The notes beneath the pieces are model-generated. The model was not told the DNA's origin. It did no database searches and saw only the letters and a list, made by a program, of their open reading frames with translations. This document shows positions 48,968-60,370 of a DNA stretch of 64,000 nt, piece after piece (positions within the stretch are counted from its first letter, which is position 1; each line of letters opens with the position of its first letter). The DNA lies in NCBI GenBank assembly GCA_009760855.2, contig WPIO01000012.1:3481501-3545500 (forward strand). The letters are read 5' to 3'. The stretch is from Cristatella mucedo. Lineage: Eukaryota > Bryozoa > Phylactolaemata > Cristatellidae. Both the position numbers and the translations under genes were made by a program.

Positions 48968-49085
48968 CTCTTACTTACGCTTAGACATCATACGTCGGAT
49001 TCTGACATCTCTTTTCAACACTGATATTGTATTCATGATGGGCATAACTGACATTGATGACAAAATTATTAACAAGGCAAAAGAA
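48968..49085 (+). CDS. CARS2: CARS2 exon 3
   Basis: 118 bases from the acceptor gctgttccag to the donor gtaagt. It completes Ser (HA-S), then reads SYLRLDIIRRILTSLF and FMMGITDIDDKIINKAKE. The block GITD(I/V)DDKII is a signature of cysteinyl-tRNA synthetase. Incoming phase 2 and outgoing phase 0 fit. Confidence 0.95.
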
Positions 49086-49454
49086 GTAAGTACAGCTAGC
49101 ATGCAAATTGCATACATTTTAATTGCTTTACTAGCATTGTGATAATTCATTTAGAAGATTGGAGCAGTTCTAATAGACCATAAGGAATATTGGTCGTTAT
49201 AACGTGTACCTCTACAGTAGGAGAGGATGCTGTACCAATGAGTTATTAAATATGTTTCTGTAGTTTCGATCAGAGAAAAAGTTATCAGATTAAAAAATTT
49301 CCTTCATGAATGTAGTGGAAATCTTTGTAGAAACTAGTCAGACTTAGGCCCTTGCTAGTTGAAAAATTGTTAAGATTCGTGGGTGCCACTATCAAATAGC
49401 CATCTGTTGGGCTTGTTTATGATGCACTTCTTCCCTCATTATTTGAACTCACGA

Positions 49455-49650
49455 TGTTAACAAACGTAAAAACGCACCTACTTATGACAGCATTTGGTGG
49501 GTCCCTGTGATTATTCCTTCATGTGCTTCTGCATGCTGACACTGTGCATGCTGCCACTAGCCATACTTGCATGCCGACCCTGTGCATGTCACCCCTAACC
49601 ATGTTATTCATGTTGTTTATCAAGCGTGATACCATTCACTACTAGGTACA
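49455..49650 (+). mobile_element. L2-like LINE 3' UTR fragment
   Basis: AAAAACGCACCTACTTATGA, GGTGGGTCCCTGTGATTATT and CATGTCACCCCTAACCATG in order; it stops before the tail. Lies in CARS2 intron 3. Confidence 0.75.
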
Positions 49651-49944
49651 CTTAAGGTACGTTAAGGTATGTAGAGGATAGCATGGCTTATCTTCAATTA
49701 ATAGCACCCATGAATTAATATAACAAGCACATTTCCTTAATGTACAACACCAGCTATTGCATGCGACTCACTGGAAAGCCCGTAGCCCAACTAGTTACTA
49801 CATATGACAAATCCAGTTCCTACGGGTAGTAATTCAGCCATTGCTAATAATGTCTAGGGTTGTCCTAATCTGGCCTATACAGCATTGTGACGTTTCAGTA
49901 TAAAAAAAACTAGCAGTCAAGGAAGGCTGGAAGTAAGAGCCATG

Positions 49945-50780
49945 TAACACACTTGATAAAGTACCCTCAGAGAACTCAATCTAGGCACTTTACATTTGCT
50001 GCAAAGGAAGCATGAACGATTGCTGCAAAGGAAGCACGAACGAATGGTTAAGGGTATCATTCTCAACAAACCACAAGAATAACATAGTTAGGGGTGACAT
50101 GCACAGGGGTTATCATGCAAGTATGGTAGTATGGTTAGTGGCACCATGCACAGTGTCAGCAAACATCAGCACATAAAGGACGAATCTCAGGGACCCACTA
50201 AATGCTGTGATAAATAGATGCGTTTTTAGTTTCTTTTTAAATGTGGATAAGTCAGATGTCGCGATGCATGTCGGAAGTAAGTTCCAGGCTTTGGGATCAT
50301 ACGAACTAAAATCACGGTCTCCAAAAAATTTGAGATTTGTATGAGGTATGGGTAAACAGTTCGATTCCAGAAGCGGGTGGTACGATGCTTAGCCTGGTGA
50401 GGGGGTGGATCTGATAGGTAGGCTGGAGTAAAAGAAGGAAGGGACCTAAAAGTGAGTGACAAAACCTTGAAGTCGATGCGTTGCTTTACTGGGAGCCAGT
50501 GCAGGTCGGCAAAAAGTGGTGATGTGGGAACTGCAACGCTCAGGACAGACAAGCCTAGCTGCAGAGTTTTGCACCAGCTGTAAGCGCTTGAGCGCACAGG
50601 CCGGTAGACCAGTAAGTTGTGAGTTACAGAAATCAGACAGGATGTCACGAATGCATGGACTAATTTAGATGTGGTATCCCTGTCTAAACAAGTCCGAATT
50701 TTAGCAATGTTATGTAGCTGAAAGTAGGTAGACTTGACAATGGAGCTTGTAACATAACTCCTTTCATTGACTGCCCTCCT
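49945..50780 (-). mobile_element. 5'-truncated L2-like LINE
   Basis: Minus strand: tail at 49,945-49,995, with a 24-bp tandem duplication (GCTGCAAAGGAAGCATGAAC) next to it. Then the 3' UTR and a 196-codon frame (50,226-50,816) with LHWLPVKQRIDFK, AYLSDPPPHQAK and frameshifts. Antisense in CARS2 intron 3. Confidence 0.85.
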
Positions 50781-51264
50781 AATTCCGCTACATACATTAT
50801 TAACTATTGAATGCACGTCGATAGTCGCTTAGGCTTTGAGTGCACTACTTGATTTATTATGCACCCGAACTCCAAGCAATTTTCTTGAAAAACGTAGTCC
50901 ATTGAATGATTGGCAGACTCTCGTCTCTACTTCCTCAAAGACGCCTTATCAATTACTTTAATACCCGCAGGCCGCAGCTCTCGTAAAGCTGCATTGGGTA
51001 ATATTGCTGCACGGTTTTTTGGGAGTTAAGACATGATCTCACTTCTTCAAGTGTTTTCTTAACTTATTTAAGATAAATAGTACCACCAGAATTAAGAACT
51101 CATACTAATTAATAATATTGGTATTAAATCGTGCAGTTACCACATTGTTTTGCACACCTGCTGCAAAAAAGGCAAATAGGCATATTTAGGTAGTTGCTGA
51201 AGCAACGTCAGGCTTGCAAAAGATATTTTGCTGTAGCACAAAGTCTCATCACCGTTTTGTTGCA

Positions 51265-51440
51265 CTAAAAGTGGTGATGGATGCTGCCACTTATCAGTTA
51301 CACGAGCACTTGGGTATTAGCCGAAGTGTCGGATCATTGCTATTCACGACCCAGGTCGTGGGTTCTAGTTCTGCTGTGGGTAGTCCTCTATTGCCCACTG
51401 CAAGAGGTAGCCTTCTGCTGTTATATAATTGAGCGTTTTG
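51265..51440 (+). mobile_element. SINE-A
   Basis: Head through CCAGGTCGTGGGTTCTAGTT, body CTCTATTGCCCACTGCAAGA, end CTGCTGTTATATAATTGAGC. About 180 bases upstream of CARS2 exon 4, same strand. Confidence 0.75.
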
Positions 51441-51623
51441 AATCGAATTGCTTTTGTACACGTTTCTCTTCGTTGGATTGTCACCGTTCGATTATGTATG
51501 CTATTATATGGCCCTATTAGAACTTGGTTAGGTTTGATGTGCTCATCTGGTTGCGCTTGTGCTTGGTCAATAAAAGCAACAATGTTCCAGTTGTACATCT
51601 TCCATACAATCTTTCACAAATAG

Positions 51624-51801
51624 CTTCACACTGATGTCAACACCGTTGCACGGCATTATGAAAGCAAGTTCTTTTCAAGCATGGCAAAGCTCCGTGTCTG
51701 GCGGCCAACAATAACTGCTCGTGTAAGCTCAAACGTTCCTCATATTGTTGCATTCATCAGCAAGATCATTGAGAAAGGACATGCATATTCTACGGCAGCA
51801 G
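51624..51801 (+). CDS. CARS2: CARS2 exon 4
   Basis: 178 bases from the acceptor tttcacaaatag to the donor gtgcgt. It encodes LHTDVNTVARHYESKFF, MAKLRVWRPT, then VSSNVPHIVAFISKIIEKGHAYSTAA. The pattern P..(Y/R)(E).(x)FF.DM..L.V..P....RV..N(I/V)P.I..FI..II..G.AYS matches the helical region after the first catalytic half. It ends in phase 1 and joins to GDVYF. Confidence 0.94.
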
Positions 51802-52267
51802 GTGCGTGGGACACGGGTTTGTTGCTTGGTCAGTACTGTTGCTTGCCATAGCATTCTCTGTTGGAGCATTGGGATGGGTGGGGGAGGCATGCTGCAGCGT
51901 GCACCACACGTGCACCGTGCACCACAACAGTATGTTATGTCAGCTTTTGCCATTTTTGGTGTGGGTCTGTTAATTCACCGGTCTTGCTGCATGCAAATAT
52001 AGCATCACTCCTTACAACCGTGTGAATGTGGTCCCGAGCCAAAGCATATGGTGAAATTTTAACTGTAATAAGACTGCCATTACCCTAGCTCTGTAATCTG
52101 TTGCATTTCTGTCAGACACTATAATAAGGTCACGCGGCTGTTCTTCAGAGAAACGAACGTACATGTAGGTAAACGTCCTATTAATCGATGCTACCCATCT
52201 ATCGATGCTATCATTCTACCCTGGCTATTCAAGCCTTAAGTCTATGATACCAATGAAGTGCATTGCT

Positions 52268-52425
52268 CAGTGGCAGGGGCCGGGGGGCAGTCCCACCTCA
52301 TGCACAGAGGGGAGTACCTATATCCTGGGGCAAAGTTGCCCAGGCGTTTGGGGGGGACAAGCGACTCTTGCCCCTCAACCGTATGAACCCTTGCCACCCA
52401 ATCTGAATACCTAGCTCTGCCCCTG
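52268..52425. mobile_element. hAT-like MITE, 158 bp
   Basis: Ends CAGTGGCAGGGGC and, inward from the other side, CAGGGGCAGAGC (about 9 of the first 11 bases agree). Flanks GCATTGCT (52,260-52,267) and GCATTGCC (52,426-52,433) look like an 8-bp target duplication with one change. G-rich interior. A similar GGCAGAGCCAGGAT phrase occurs near 27,550 and 52,746. Confidence 0.6.
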
Positions 52426-53559
52426 GCATTGCCGGAAAGGACTTGTCTTCAGTGACCTAGTGGTGGTCTAGGCTGTAAAGAGCTATCTAGTGAATGTAAC
52501 TGCTACTTGGCCCGCTGCCTGATAAGCCTGCTGGCTATACAATTCGGAGTTATCGAGCGGTGATAGCTAGCCGAAACACTTTCACCGACAAGTGCTGCAT
52601 GCTGCCAGTCATTGCTTGGTGAGTGGTCGGTGCATCGAACACCACGTGAGCACTAACTGCACTTTTGAAGTCTGTTTTGAGGCCTTAAAGCTGCTAGTTT
52701 GGCCAACGATGCTGTGCATGTATGCAAACCTCTCTGCATGGTGGCAGAGCCAGGATTTTCATCTGGGTGGTCTCAAGATCTGAAACATTTTATTTCGGCG
52801 GCAAGACCACAAGATTTGCACTTGGGCAGGGCTAGACCTTCAAATAATGAAACATTATAGATCAAAATCATAGTGTCGATTCGACACGACCTCGGCTCTG
52901 CTAGCCGAGTAGAATTAAGACATAATTTTGTCACCCCGTTGCCGGTTAGGGGTAGGAATAGGGGGCGGCCTAGGTTGCTGCCCTCGTGGGGGAGGGCTCC
53001 GGCACTTTGCCTGCATATGTACTTGGTTGTCTTTGATGTTGCCAGCCAAATGCATGTAGTATAATGAGCCTGCCATGACCTGCCTCATTTTTTGCTGCTA
53101 ACGTGCAAACTTGTGATAGCACGTTTGCTTTAATGGGATCACATACTCTGCGATAGCACATTTTCTTCAATAGGATCACAAACCTTATTAAATCTTTTTA
53201 GAGTTGGTTTTTAGTGTGTTAAAGTATACTCTATCATACGACATTTGAAACGTACATTCTGACTTACTCGGCAGTTTAGGCCAACCTGTGTATGAAGTGC
53301 AATATATTCAGGAGTTTGCTTCCACTTATACGGTTACTACCTAATTCACTGCATCTTCTTGCTAGGGATATGATTGCTCTGATTGCTGCCACACTGCAAA
53401 CCTTTAGCTCCCAATAAAAACCTAGATCATGGTTTCTTTCATTTTAAGGCCTTGCAGATGGTTTGCCCTGGTCTACAGACCAGGCTTCTGCCATTCTAAT
53501 TTCCTCATGGGTTTTTTTATCTAGCTGTCTTTAAACATAAAAATAATATTAAGGCATTC

Positions 53560-54200
53560 ATTTACCACCTGAACAGAACCAAGTTTATTTCTAGGCACTT
53601 AACATAGGCTGAAAAGAAAGCATGTCACTTTCTAGTTATAACATGCAGTATCAGCACGCATAAGCACATCAAGGATAATTGACCTTTGCAAGTAGCACCT
53701 GCTCCACTCCGCAAGTGGGTTGTCTTCTTTTTGAATAGCTTTTAGTCAGGGATACCCTAGCGATCTCCAGGCTTTGGAAGCATACAAACTAAAGTCGCCA
53801 AACGATTTGATAGGTGGTTAGAGGCACAGCTAAACGACTTTAGCCAGAACATCAGATGGTACGATGGAAAGCCTGGTTAGGAACTATTACGGATAGGTAT
53901 GTCGCAACAAGAGAATGAATAGACCTAATAGTGATTGGCAGAATCGTGATGTCGATACGGTGCTTGATGGGGAGCCAGTGCATGTCGGTGAGAAATTGTA
54001 CAATGTGGCAGTTTTACACGTGCATGGACCAGCCTGGCTGTGTTATCCTTGTCCAAACAAGCCCCAATCTTTGCCATGGGAAGTAACCAAAAGTGAGCAG
54101 ACGTGAATGTGAAGCAGGTGTGGTTATCCAGTGAAAGAACTTTACCAGTTCCATGCTAATGCTCTATCGACTAAACTGTCGAATATTTGTTCTCGTGCTC
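53560..54200 (-). mobile_element. Old L2-like LINE remnant
   Basis: Minus strand: worn tail (AAACTTGGTTCTGTTCAGG, TGCCTAGAAATA), then coding words TTCCAAAGCCTGGAGATC and CTCCCCATCAAGCACC. Heavily diverged. Confidence 0.55.
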
Positions 54201-54599
54201 TCAACAGCAGACTTATGGTCTTGACTTTAACTAGCCACTTGTGCATGTGCTCGAGCCGAATTCTGCTGAACTTCGTTAATGTTCATGTATATTTTTAATT
54301 TCAAATTAGGTGTCTGCACAAATGTAATGGAAGTTGAGCTTATAAATCTTGGGAAATCTTTATATGTTATTCTGTTCAAAAATGGAAATAATTCTGGAGG
54401 ATGAGCAGGTCTGTGTTCGTGTTTCTCGCTGTAAGCTTTCAACTAGGACTCCGGTAGTACCCAAAATATGTTTTCTGTTAACTCCTATCCGGCAGGATTT
54501 CTATATGTCTTGGTATGCTGATGTGTGTTCTGGCAAGTCCAAACACTAAGATTCTTAAGATGTCTGGCTTTTTTGAGTGTAAGTATATTTATATTCAGT

Positions 54600-54855
54600 G
54601 TTGGCCCAAACAATTCATGCATCCTAGGGATCAACTTGTACTTATGTGTGCTTACACTGTGCATGCTGCCATTAACCACACTTGCATGCTGACCGTGTGC
54701 ATGTCACCCCTAGCCATGTTATTCATGTTTATCAAGCATGATGTTACTCACCATTCAATCTCGGTTCCCTTTGCAGCAAATGTAAAGCACCTAGAAAGAG
54801 ATTTAGTTATCTCAGAGCACTTTATCAAGTGTATTATTATTATTATTATTATTAA
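54600..54855 (+). mobile_element. L2-like LINE 3' end
   Basis: CTTACACTGTGCATGCTGCC, CATGTCACCCCTAGCCATG, tail AAGCACCTAGAAAGAGATTT and (ATT)n at 54,831-54,854. Confidence 0.85.
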
Positions 54856-54864
54856 CATATAATC

Positions 54865-55410
54865 TCAAATATTTAAGTGTTGTATGGACTGCTGGCCATT
54901 AAACGTTTCACTAGACCGGGATTCGGATGAGATGGCAATATTTGTATCAAATTGTGTTTGCTACTGACTTGGTGTGCTTACTAGATGCAAGAACATTCGA
55001 ATTAACCATGTTTTTGCCGTATCTAGAGTAATTTTTGTCTTCTGACTTCGTTGCGTTTGCAAAGAATATTTGTTTGTAGCACCGTCTGAGCACTGGGAAA
55101 TAGGATTTGCTATAAGCACCAAGTCTTGCTCTTTCTAACAATTTACCTCAACAACCGTTTTGGGCATTTATTTTCTCAGCCACCATCAAGGGTTTGAAAC
55201 ACGCTATTCTGGGTATTCACAATCAAAGGGCTGACGTGGTTCTAAAACTATTAAGAAATCGACTGCACGTTGGAAAGGAAAAACTGCCAAGCAGTATTTT
55301 CTGATGAACAAGGAATTTAAGAATTCTATAAGCAGTTTTCTAGGTTTTAATTTTCTCGCTTTGCCAACGGCATGTACTAAATTGAACTTCCTTCTCAAAA
55401 TCTAAATCGA
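54865..55410 (-). repeat. Unknown dispersed repeat, copy 2
   Basis: Homologous to 47,690-48,150 block by block, starting with TATGGACTGCTGGCCA. Extended minus-strand frames (54,947-55,141; 55,204-55,398) are rich in Lys/Arg. Not identified. Confidence 0.65.
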
Positions 55411-57087
55411 ACCTTTGTAAGGCTTGCAGATAACCGTACTTTTTGCATTTCGTTTATTTGTCAAGACTTCTGTAGCAGTTTTATACGGTCCAGCAGCTCC
55501 TTTTTCATCAGAAAATATAGTTGGCTGACTTCTCTCTTAAACAGCACTATCGATTTCTTGCTAATAGTTGCCAACCAGGTCCGGTCTGAGTGTGGGCAAA
55601 ACCTTAAGTCTCAAAACATAGGCCATTCTCGAAGGAGTGCTTGGCACAGTTGCTGAGGTGCATTTTTTTAAGTGGGACCTTGGGCACGTCCAAAACTTCT
55701 TACTTTGCCTTGTCGTGTTGAATCTACCAAAAACTGTCCTTCAAAAACTGCTATTGCTTCCAAACCTGAAACCCCCATGCAAGTAATTTTGCATGTTTTT
55801 CATGCTGATTAAACTAACCAAGGTTGTACCATTTACAATTTGAAAAATCTATTGGTTTCTCATATAAATCCTAGATATTATGCTAGTAGTAATTTTTTTG
55901 CAGTGATTTTGTATAAATCTGCAGTGTTGATTCCGTGGTGCTCAAAATAGTTGTGCCAGCTCTGTATATCTTGGCTGACATCTGAAATGCTAAAAACCTA
56001 AGCATGCCGAAGCCATCAATAAGTGTCTGTTAAGAATAAGAGACAGATATTCAATTAAGTATGTCACTTGATGCCTCGTGTGAGTCAATACCAAAGAAAC
56101 AGTTGAAAAAGGTTGTTTACTTCCATATTTATGAGAAAGCGCCGTTGAGTGATTTAATTTTTACCCTGTCTTTCATTGCACCATTTCGAACCATGTCTGA
56201 CCGACAATTAGACCTATGAAAATAGCTTTGCTGCAAATCTTTGACTATTATGGGAGAAATTCCCAACACAGTCGTGGGGATGCATTTTAGACTAGGATAC
56301 TTGAAACAACCGGTAAGTTCTACTTGGCTGAGTCCTTAAAAAATGGCAACTATGTCAGAAGCCAGAATTTGCTCCAGAAATAGAAAAAAACAGGCTAACT
56401 TTGAAGGTACTCTGTTATTTACGTCTGTGAGAGGCCAAGGTGGTAGCATGAACCAATAGTTACCAACGGTGCAAATCTTATTTCCTAGAATAATTTTGTA
56501 GGCCAGGAGTTCATAAAACATTGAAATATGTAAGGTTACTGAATATGTAGATTGGGGGTGGTAGAATACATAAGTTTGTGTGTCTTCTCTGTATTTTCTG
56601 TATATGCGTATCTGTATGCACACACACACACGCGCACGCACACACACACACACACGTGTATATGTGAAATCATATATCATAATTATAAATCATGAGCAGC
56701 GGGCATACTTACTGGAAAGTTTGTGACTGTCTCTAGTAACTAATCCTGTAATTCTTTTAGGGCGAATTATTTTGCATGTGCACTTGGCCAGTTAACAGAT
56801 AAAGATGCTACTTTTCAGAATTTACTAATAAATGATAGGTTCTGCCATGATTTTTAATCACTTCATTTATATAGTAATGCTCTGCCATGAGTTTTAATCA
56901 CTTCGTTTAAATAGTAACTTATTTTGCAGGCATTGACATAGAGCCTTAACTAAGACTGTGTCAGGGGTGTTACAAAAGCTGTAGATCCTGTAATGTGCTC
57001 CCAAGCATCCTAAAGCCTTAGGAGTTCTCTCACTGACAGTGCAATGTGACTACGATCAGTGTCCTGTTTTAAATAAAAATAAATAGA

Positions 57088-57240
57088 TAAAATTAATGTG
57101 TATAGCGCCCCCTGAGAACTTAATCTCTATTCAGGCGCTTCACATATGCCACGGGGCTTGTGCCCACGACCTTGGTCATCAAATACATTCACCTTGACCT
57201 CTGGCGTTAAAGGCGAGCACCTTAACCACCTGTAATATCG
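57088..57240 (-). mobile_element. SINE-B
   Basis: Minus strand: head AGGTGGTTAAGGTGCTCGCC, then AAGGTCGTGGGCACAAGCC, CATATGTGAAGCGCCTG, and the L2-type tail AGAGATTAAGTTCTCAGGG with GGCGCTATACACATT. Confidence 0.8.
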
Positions 57241-57364
57241 AGCTTTTTATCATGTCTACTGGTTCATAATTATTTCCAAGTCATTGAGAGCTCTGTTACT
57301 ATCTGCTGTTCAACAGCTCAATACCTTTAACTAATTTAATAGACTCATTTGGATATCTGTGGAA

Positions 57365-57485
57365 GAGCCTTAACAGCCATGACCACCACTTTTAGTTGGC
57401 AATAAAAGATTGGCCACTCCAGGATTTGAACCCACGACCTCGATCTTGAAGAGCAAGTACCTTACCTCTTAGGCCATCACACCAT
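57365..57485 (-). mobile_element. SINE-A
   Basis: Minus strand: GGCCTAAGAGGTAAGGTACT head, GGTCGTGGGTTCAAATCC with box B, then TTTTATTGCCAACTAAAAG. Confidence 0.8.
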
Positions 57486-57968
57486 CATTCCCCAGTCGCC
57501 GAAGTTGAACATCTTGAGAAGGTAGCTGTCTTAGTATGCTTTATTAATGCTCTGCTACCTGTATACTCTTTCAAACAGTTTTGAAAATGGCCAACTTCGA
57601 TTCGTCAGTACTCACAGCTATTTGCTAGTTAGCTAAGGTCTAGATGGCATGGTCTCGTGCACATTACAGGTAGCGTAATCTTTAATCTTTGATGCTTTTT
57701 AGAAATCAAAGGGTCATTATGGGCTATCCTGGAGAGTATATCTTGCTGGCATAACCTCCGAGAGCGGTTGATGATGTGCTCAGCTTAAGCCTTCTCATAA
57801 GTTGACATGTCCTAGCAGTTTTTTCGCAGGAGCAAATGTATGCTTTAAGGCTAGTGGTTGTAGGACATTTCCTCCCCCCTCCGACATTTCCCCCCTGCTA
57901 GACCCTAGGACATTCCCCCATAGGACATTTCCCCCTTTGTTGATGAATGTAAAACTAAGAATACACAC

Positions 57969-58096
<128 letters not shown>

Positions 58097-58374
58097 TCAT
58101 TCAAATGAAGTTCACGCTCTATTAAAATAAAATCAGCTCAGTATAATTAGAACAACGGATGGATTGGAAGGATGGTTTCTAATGGATGGCAGTGGTTGCA
58201 GCGGCGGCGGCAGTGTCGAGCTATACAGTTCGGTCCCGCGGTAGTTCGGTCCTGCTCGACGCAGCCATGCACTTGTCAAAGCAGGTGCACGCACTACCAC
58301 TCATGAGTGAATGATGGAAGAATGCAGTAATGAGAGGATTTGTCCAAGTACTTGACCAGTGCATACTTGCATTA

Positions 58375-58505
58375 AACTCTAAATCCTAAACGCTAAAACC
58401 TAAAAAACGCTAAACCCTAAATTCTAAACCCTAAACACTAAACCATAAAAACCCTAAGTTCTAAATCCTAAAATGCTAAACCCTTAAACACTAAACCCTA
58501 AACCA
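58375..58505. repeat. Degenerate telomere-like CCCTAAA array
   Basis: About 18 units of 6-9 bp, such as CTAAACCCTAAA, CTAAACACTAAA and TCTAAATCCTAAA. This is the heptamer type best known from plants, not the TTAGGG of most animals. Confidence 0.85.
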
Positions 58506-59443
58506 TATAGGGGGAATGTCCTACCCCAGGGGGGAAGTGGCCTACCCCAGGGGGGAAATGTCGGGGGAGGAGCATTGTCCATACCCCAAGGCTAGCATTG
58601 CTATGGCCCTGTTATTCCGATCGTTTGTCAGCTTAGGTCGATCACACCTCTTCCTTGGTTCCATTGCACTGAGTCCCAACTACTTTGTAATATTGTAGCT
58701 GTAGCATACTAATGATCGGAAACGCTAAGCGTTTTTAGAATCTCTACCTTATTGTAGCCTGCCAAATGCAGTCCCCAAGTTTTTTCTCTTGTGAAGGCAG
58801 ACATCTCCCTTGCTTTGCCCATCTCCATCTTTGTTGACTACTCTACCGACCTCAAACTTGGCAGCAAAGGAAAGACTTGAGCTAGTTTTCTGGGAAATGT
58901 CACGGCAAAGACAAAATCACTTGAGTGTTCAACCCTTTTGCCTTTTTAGTGAGGTTCATTAACATTGATGCATCATTTCTAAATGTGCTTTTCGATTTAG
59001 GAAGTCATTTTCTAGTATAATGGCTTCTCCGGCTTCGGAATGCAGCAGGAACTACTTAGTTTAGTAAGAATTGGTGCAGGCATTATTGTGGTGTAATACC
59101 TATGAGCCAGTCCGTCGGAAGGGTTCTTGACCACCAATATTATTCCTTGATGGCACTTAATTCTTTTGACGGTACCTGTGTATCATGTATCCATATATGT
59201 ATAGGTAATCAGCCAGTTTGGTTTTTATTTGAGGTTGTGGTGAGGTAGTCGATTGCTCAAATTAAAAATCGGTATAGTTTGCAAGGATTTAGCCTTTGGA
59301 TGTGTCAATAATCGCTTGTTTGTCACAAATGTTTGCATGTCTTGTGTTTGGCTTGTTGGCATCTCGTGTCATTATTATTTTTGTCGTTAGCAAGTTATAC
59401 GGCTTTTGAGTTCACTTTGGGATAATAATTATGTGGGATTTAG

Positions 59444-59527
59444 GTGATGTTTACTTCAACGTACGTCTCTGGGAAGCCTATGGAAAATTGATTCCACCGA
59501 CACCTGCTGAACCGGTCTCTGATGCAA
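59444..59527 (+). CDS. CARS2: CARS2 exon 5
   Basis: 84 bases from the acceptor gtgggatttag to the donor gtatgc. It completes Gly, then reads GDVYFNVRLWEAYGKL and PPTPAEPVSDA. GxVYF(D/N)......YGKL is conserved in the family. The end codon is split A|GT, fitting exon 6. The last bases and the donor lie inside a segment that has an inverted copy at 58,308-58,372. Confidence 0.9.
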
Positions 59528-59896
59528 GTATGCACTGTTCAAGTACTTGGACAAATCCTCTCATTACTGCATTCTTCCATCATTCATTTGCATTTTCCAT
59601 GCTCTGCATTTCTATTCTTATTTCAAGCTAGCTGCCTTTATGGCTCTTCGGGCTATAGTTGGTTAGGTTCCTCCATGTGAGTAAATTGGTGTTTTAAAAC
59701 TGGGTGGGCAAGCCACCTTTGACTAGACACTTTTTCGGACTGTTTTCAGTCTCATTGTGTCATCTTGTTTGACATCTTCCTTCACTCGGTTCTCGTGCTA
59801 ACTGTGAGGGGTGACTATGAGGCCCTTCTACATTTGCTTTGCTCCAACTTCTGTACGTACGGCCTTCTTTCTTCTCGGGCTTTGGTGGTAAGCTCA

Positions 59897-59898
<2 letters not shown>

Positions 59899-59975
<77 letters not shown>
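59899..59975. repeat. (TCTG)n microsatellite
   Basis: About 19 perfect tetranucleotide units in CARS2 intron 5. Confidence 0.97.
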
Positions 59976-60115
59976 CACTCTAACATCTTGTCAGTCTGTG
60001 TAGTTTTTGCCCGAACTTGCTCGAATTTTGCCTGAACGTGAAGTAGCTGCTTTTTGTTCCTTGCTCGGTGCATGCCAGGCGTCGGTGCCTTTCCTCATGC
60101 TCTATGCCGTTCTAG

Positions 60116-60248
60116 GTACCTCCGGTGAGAAGAAGGATCCTCGTGACTTTGCCCTATGGAAGTCTGCCAAACTCGGAGAGCCATCCTGGGAGTCCCCGTG
60201 GGGACGAGGCAGACCTGGGTGGCACATTGAGTGCTCAGCACTAGCTAG
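60116..60248 (+). CDS. CARS2: CARS2 exon 6 (zinc-site Cys), GC donor
   Basis: 133 bases after the acceptor tgccgttctag. It encodes [29 protein letters not shown] and [21 protein letters not shown] is strongly conserved, and its Cys is a zinc ligand that helps select cysteine. It ends in AG|GCAAGT: the donor dinucleotide is GC, not GT. With this donor the next exon gives [12 protein letters not shown], exactly the family pattern. Any GT donor nearby breaks the frame. Confidence 0.93.
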
Positions 60249-60317
60249 GCAAGTACGCTTGATTGATTGCCATTACGACCTTTGCTCCACATGTTGTGTC
60301 AAAAACTGCCACCTTGC

Positions 60318-60370
60318 GTTATTGGCTGGAGCCAAAGAATGAAGTGACCTAAAAGTGAGCGACAAGATTT
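60318..60370 (-). mobile_element. Short L2-like fragment in CARS2 intron 6
   Basis: Minus strand AAATCTTGTCGCTCACTTTT, then CACTTCATTCTTTGGCTCCA, matching the C-terminal coding block of the L2-like copies. Confidence 0.65.

Noticed and set aside
51365-51598. Minus-strand MYNWNIVAF as the missing NOCT exon
   Set aside because: The rest of the frame is unlike NOCT, and it lies inside CARS2, 18 kb away.
52746-52905. Further hAT-like element (GGCAGAGCCAGG ... GGCTCTGCTAGCC)
   Set aside because: Suggestive inverted ends, but no target duplication found; the interior is a worn direct repeat.
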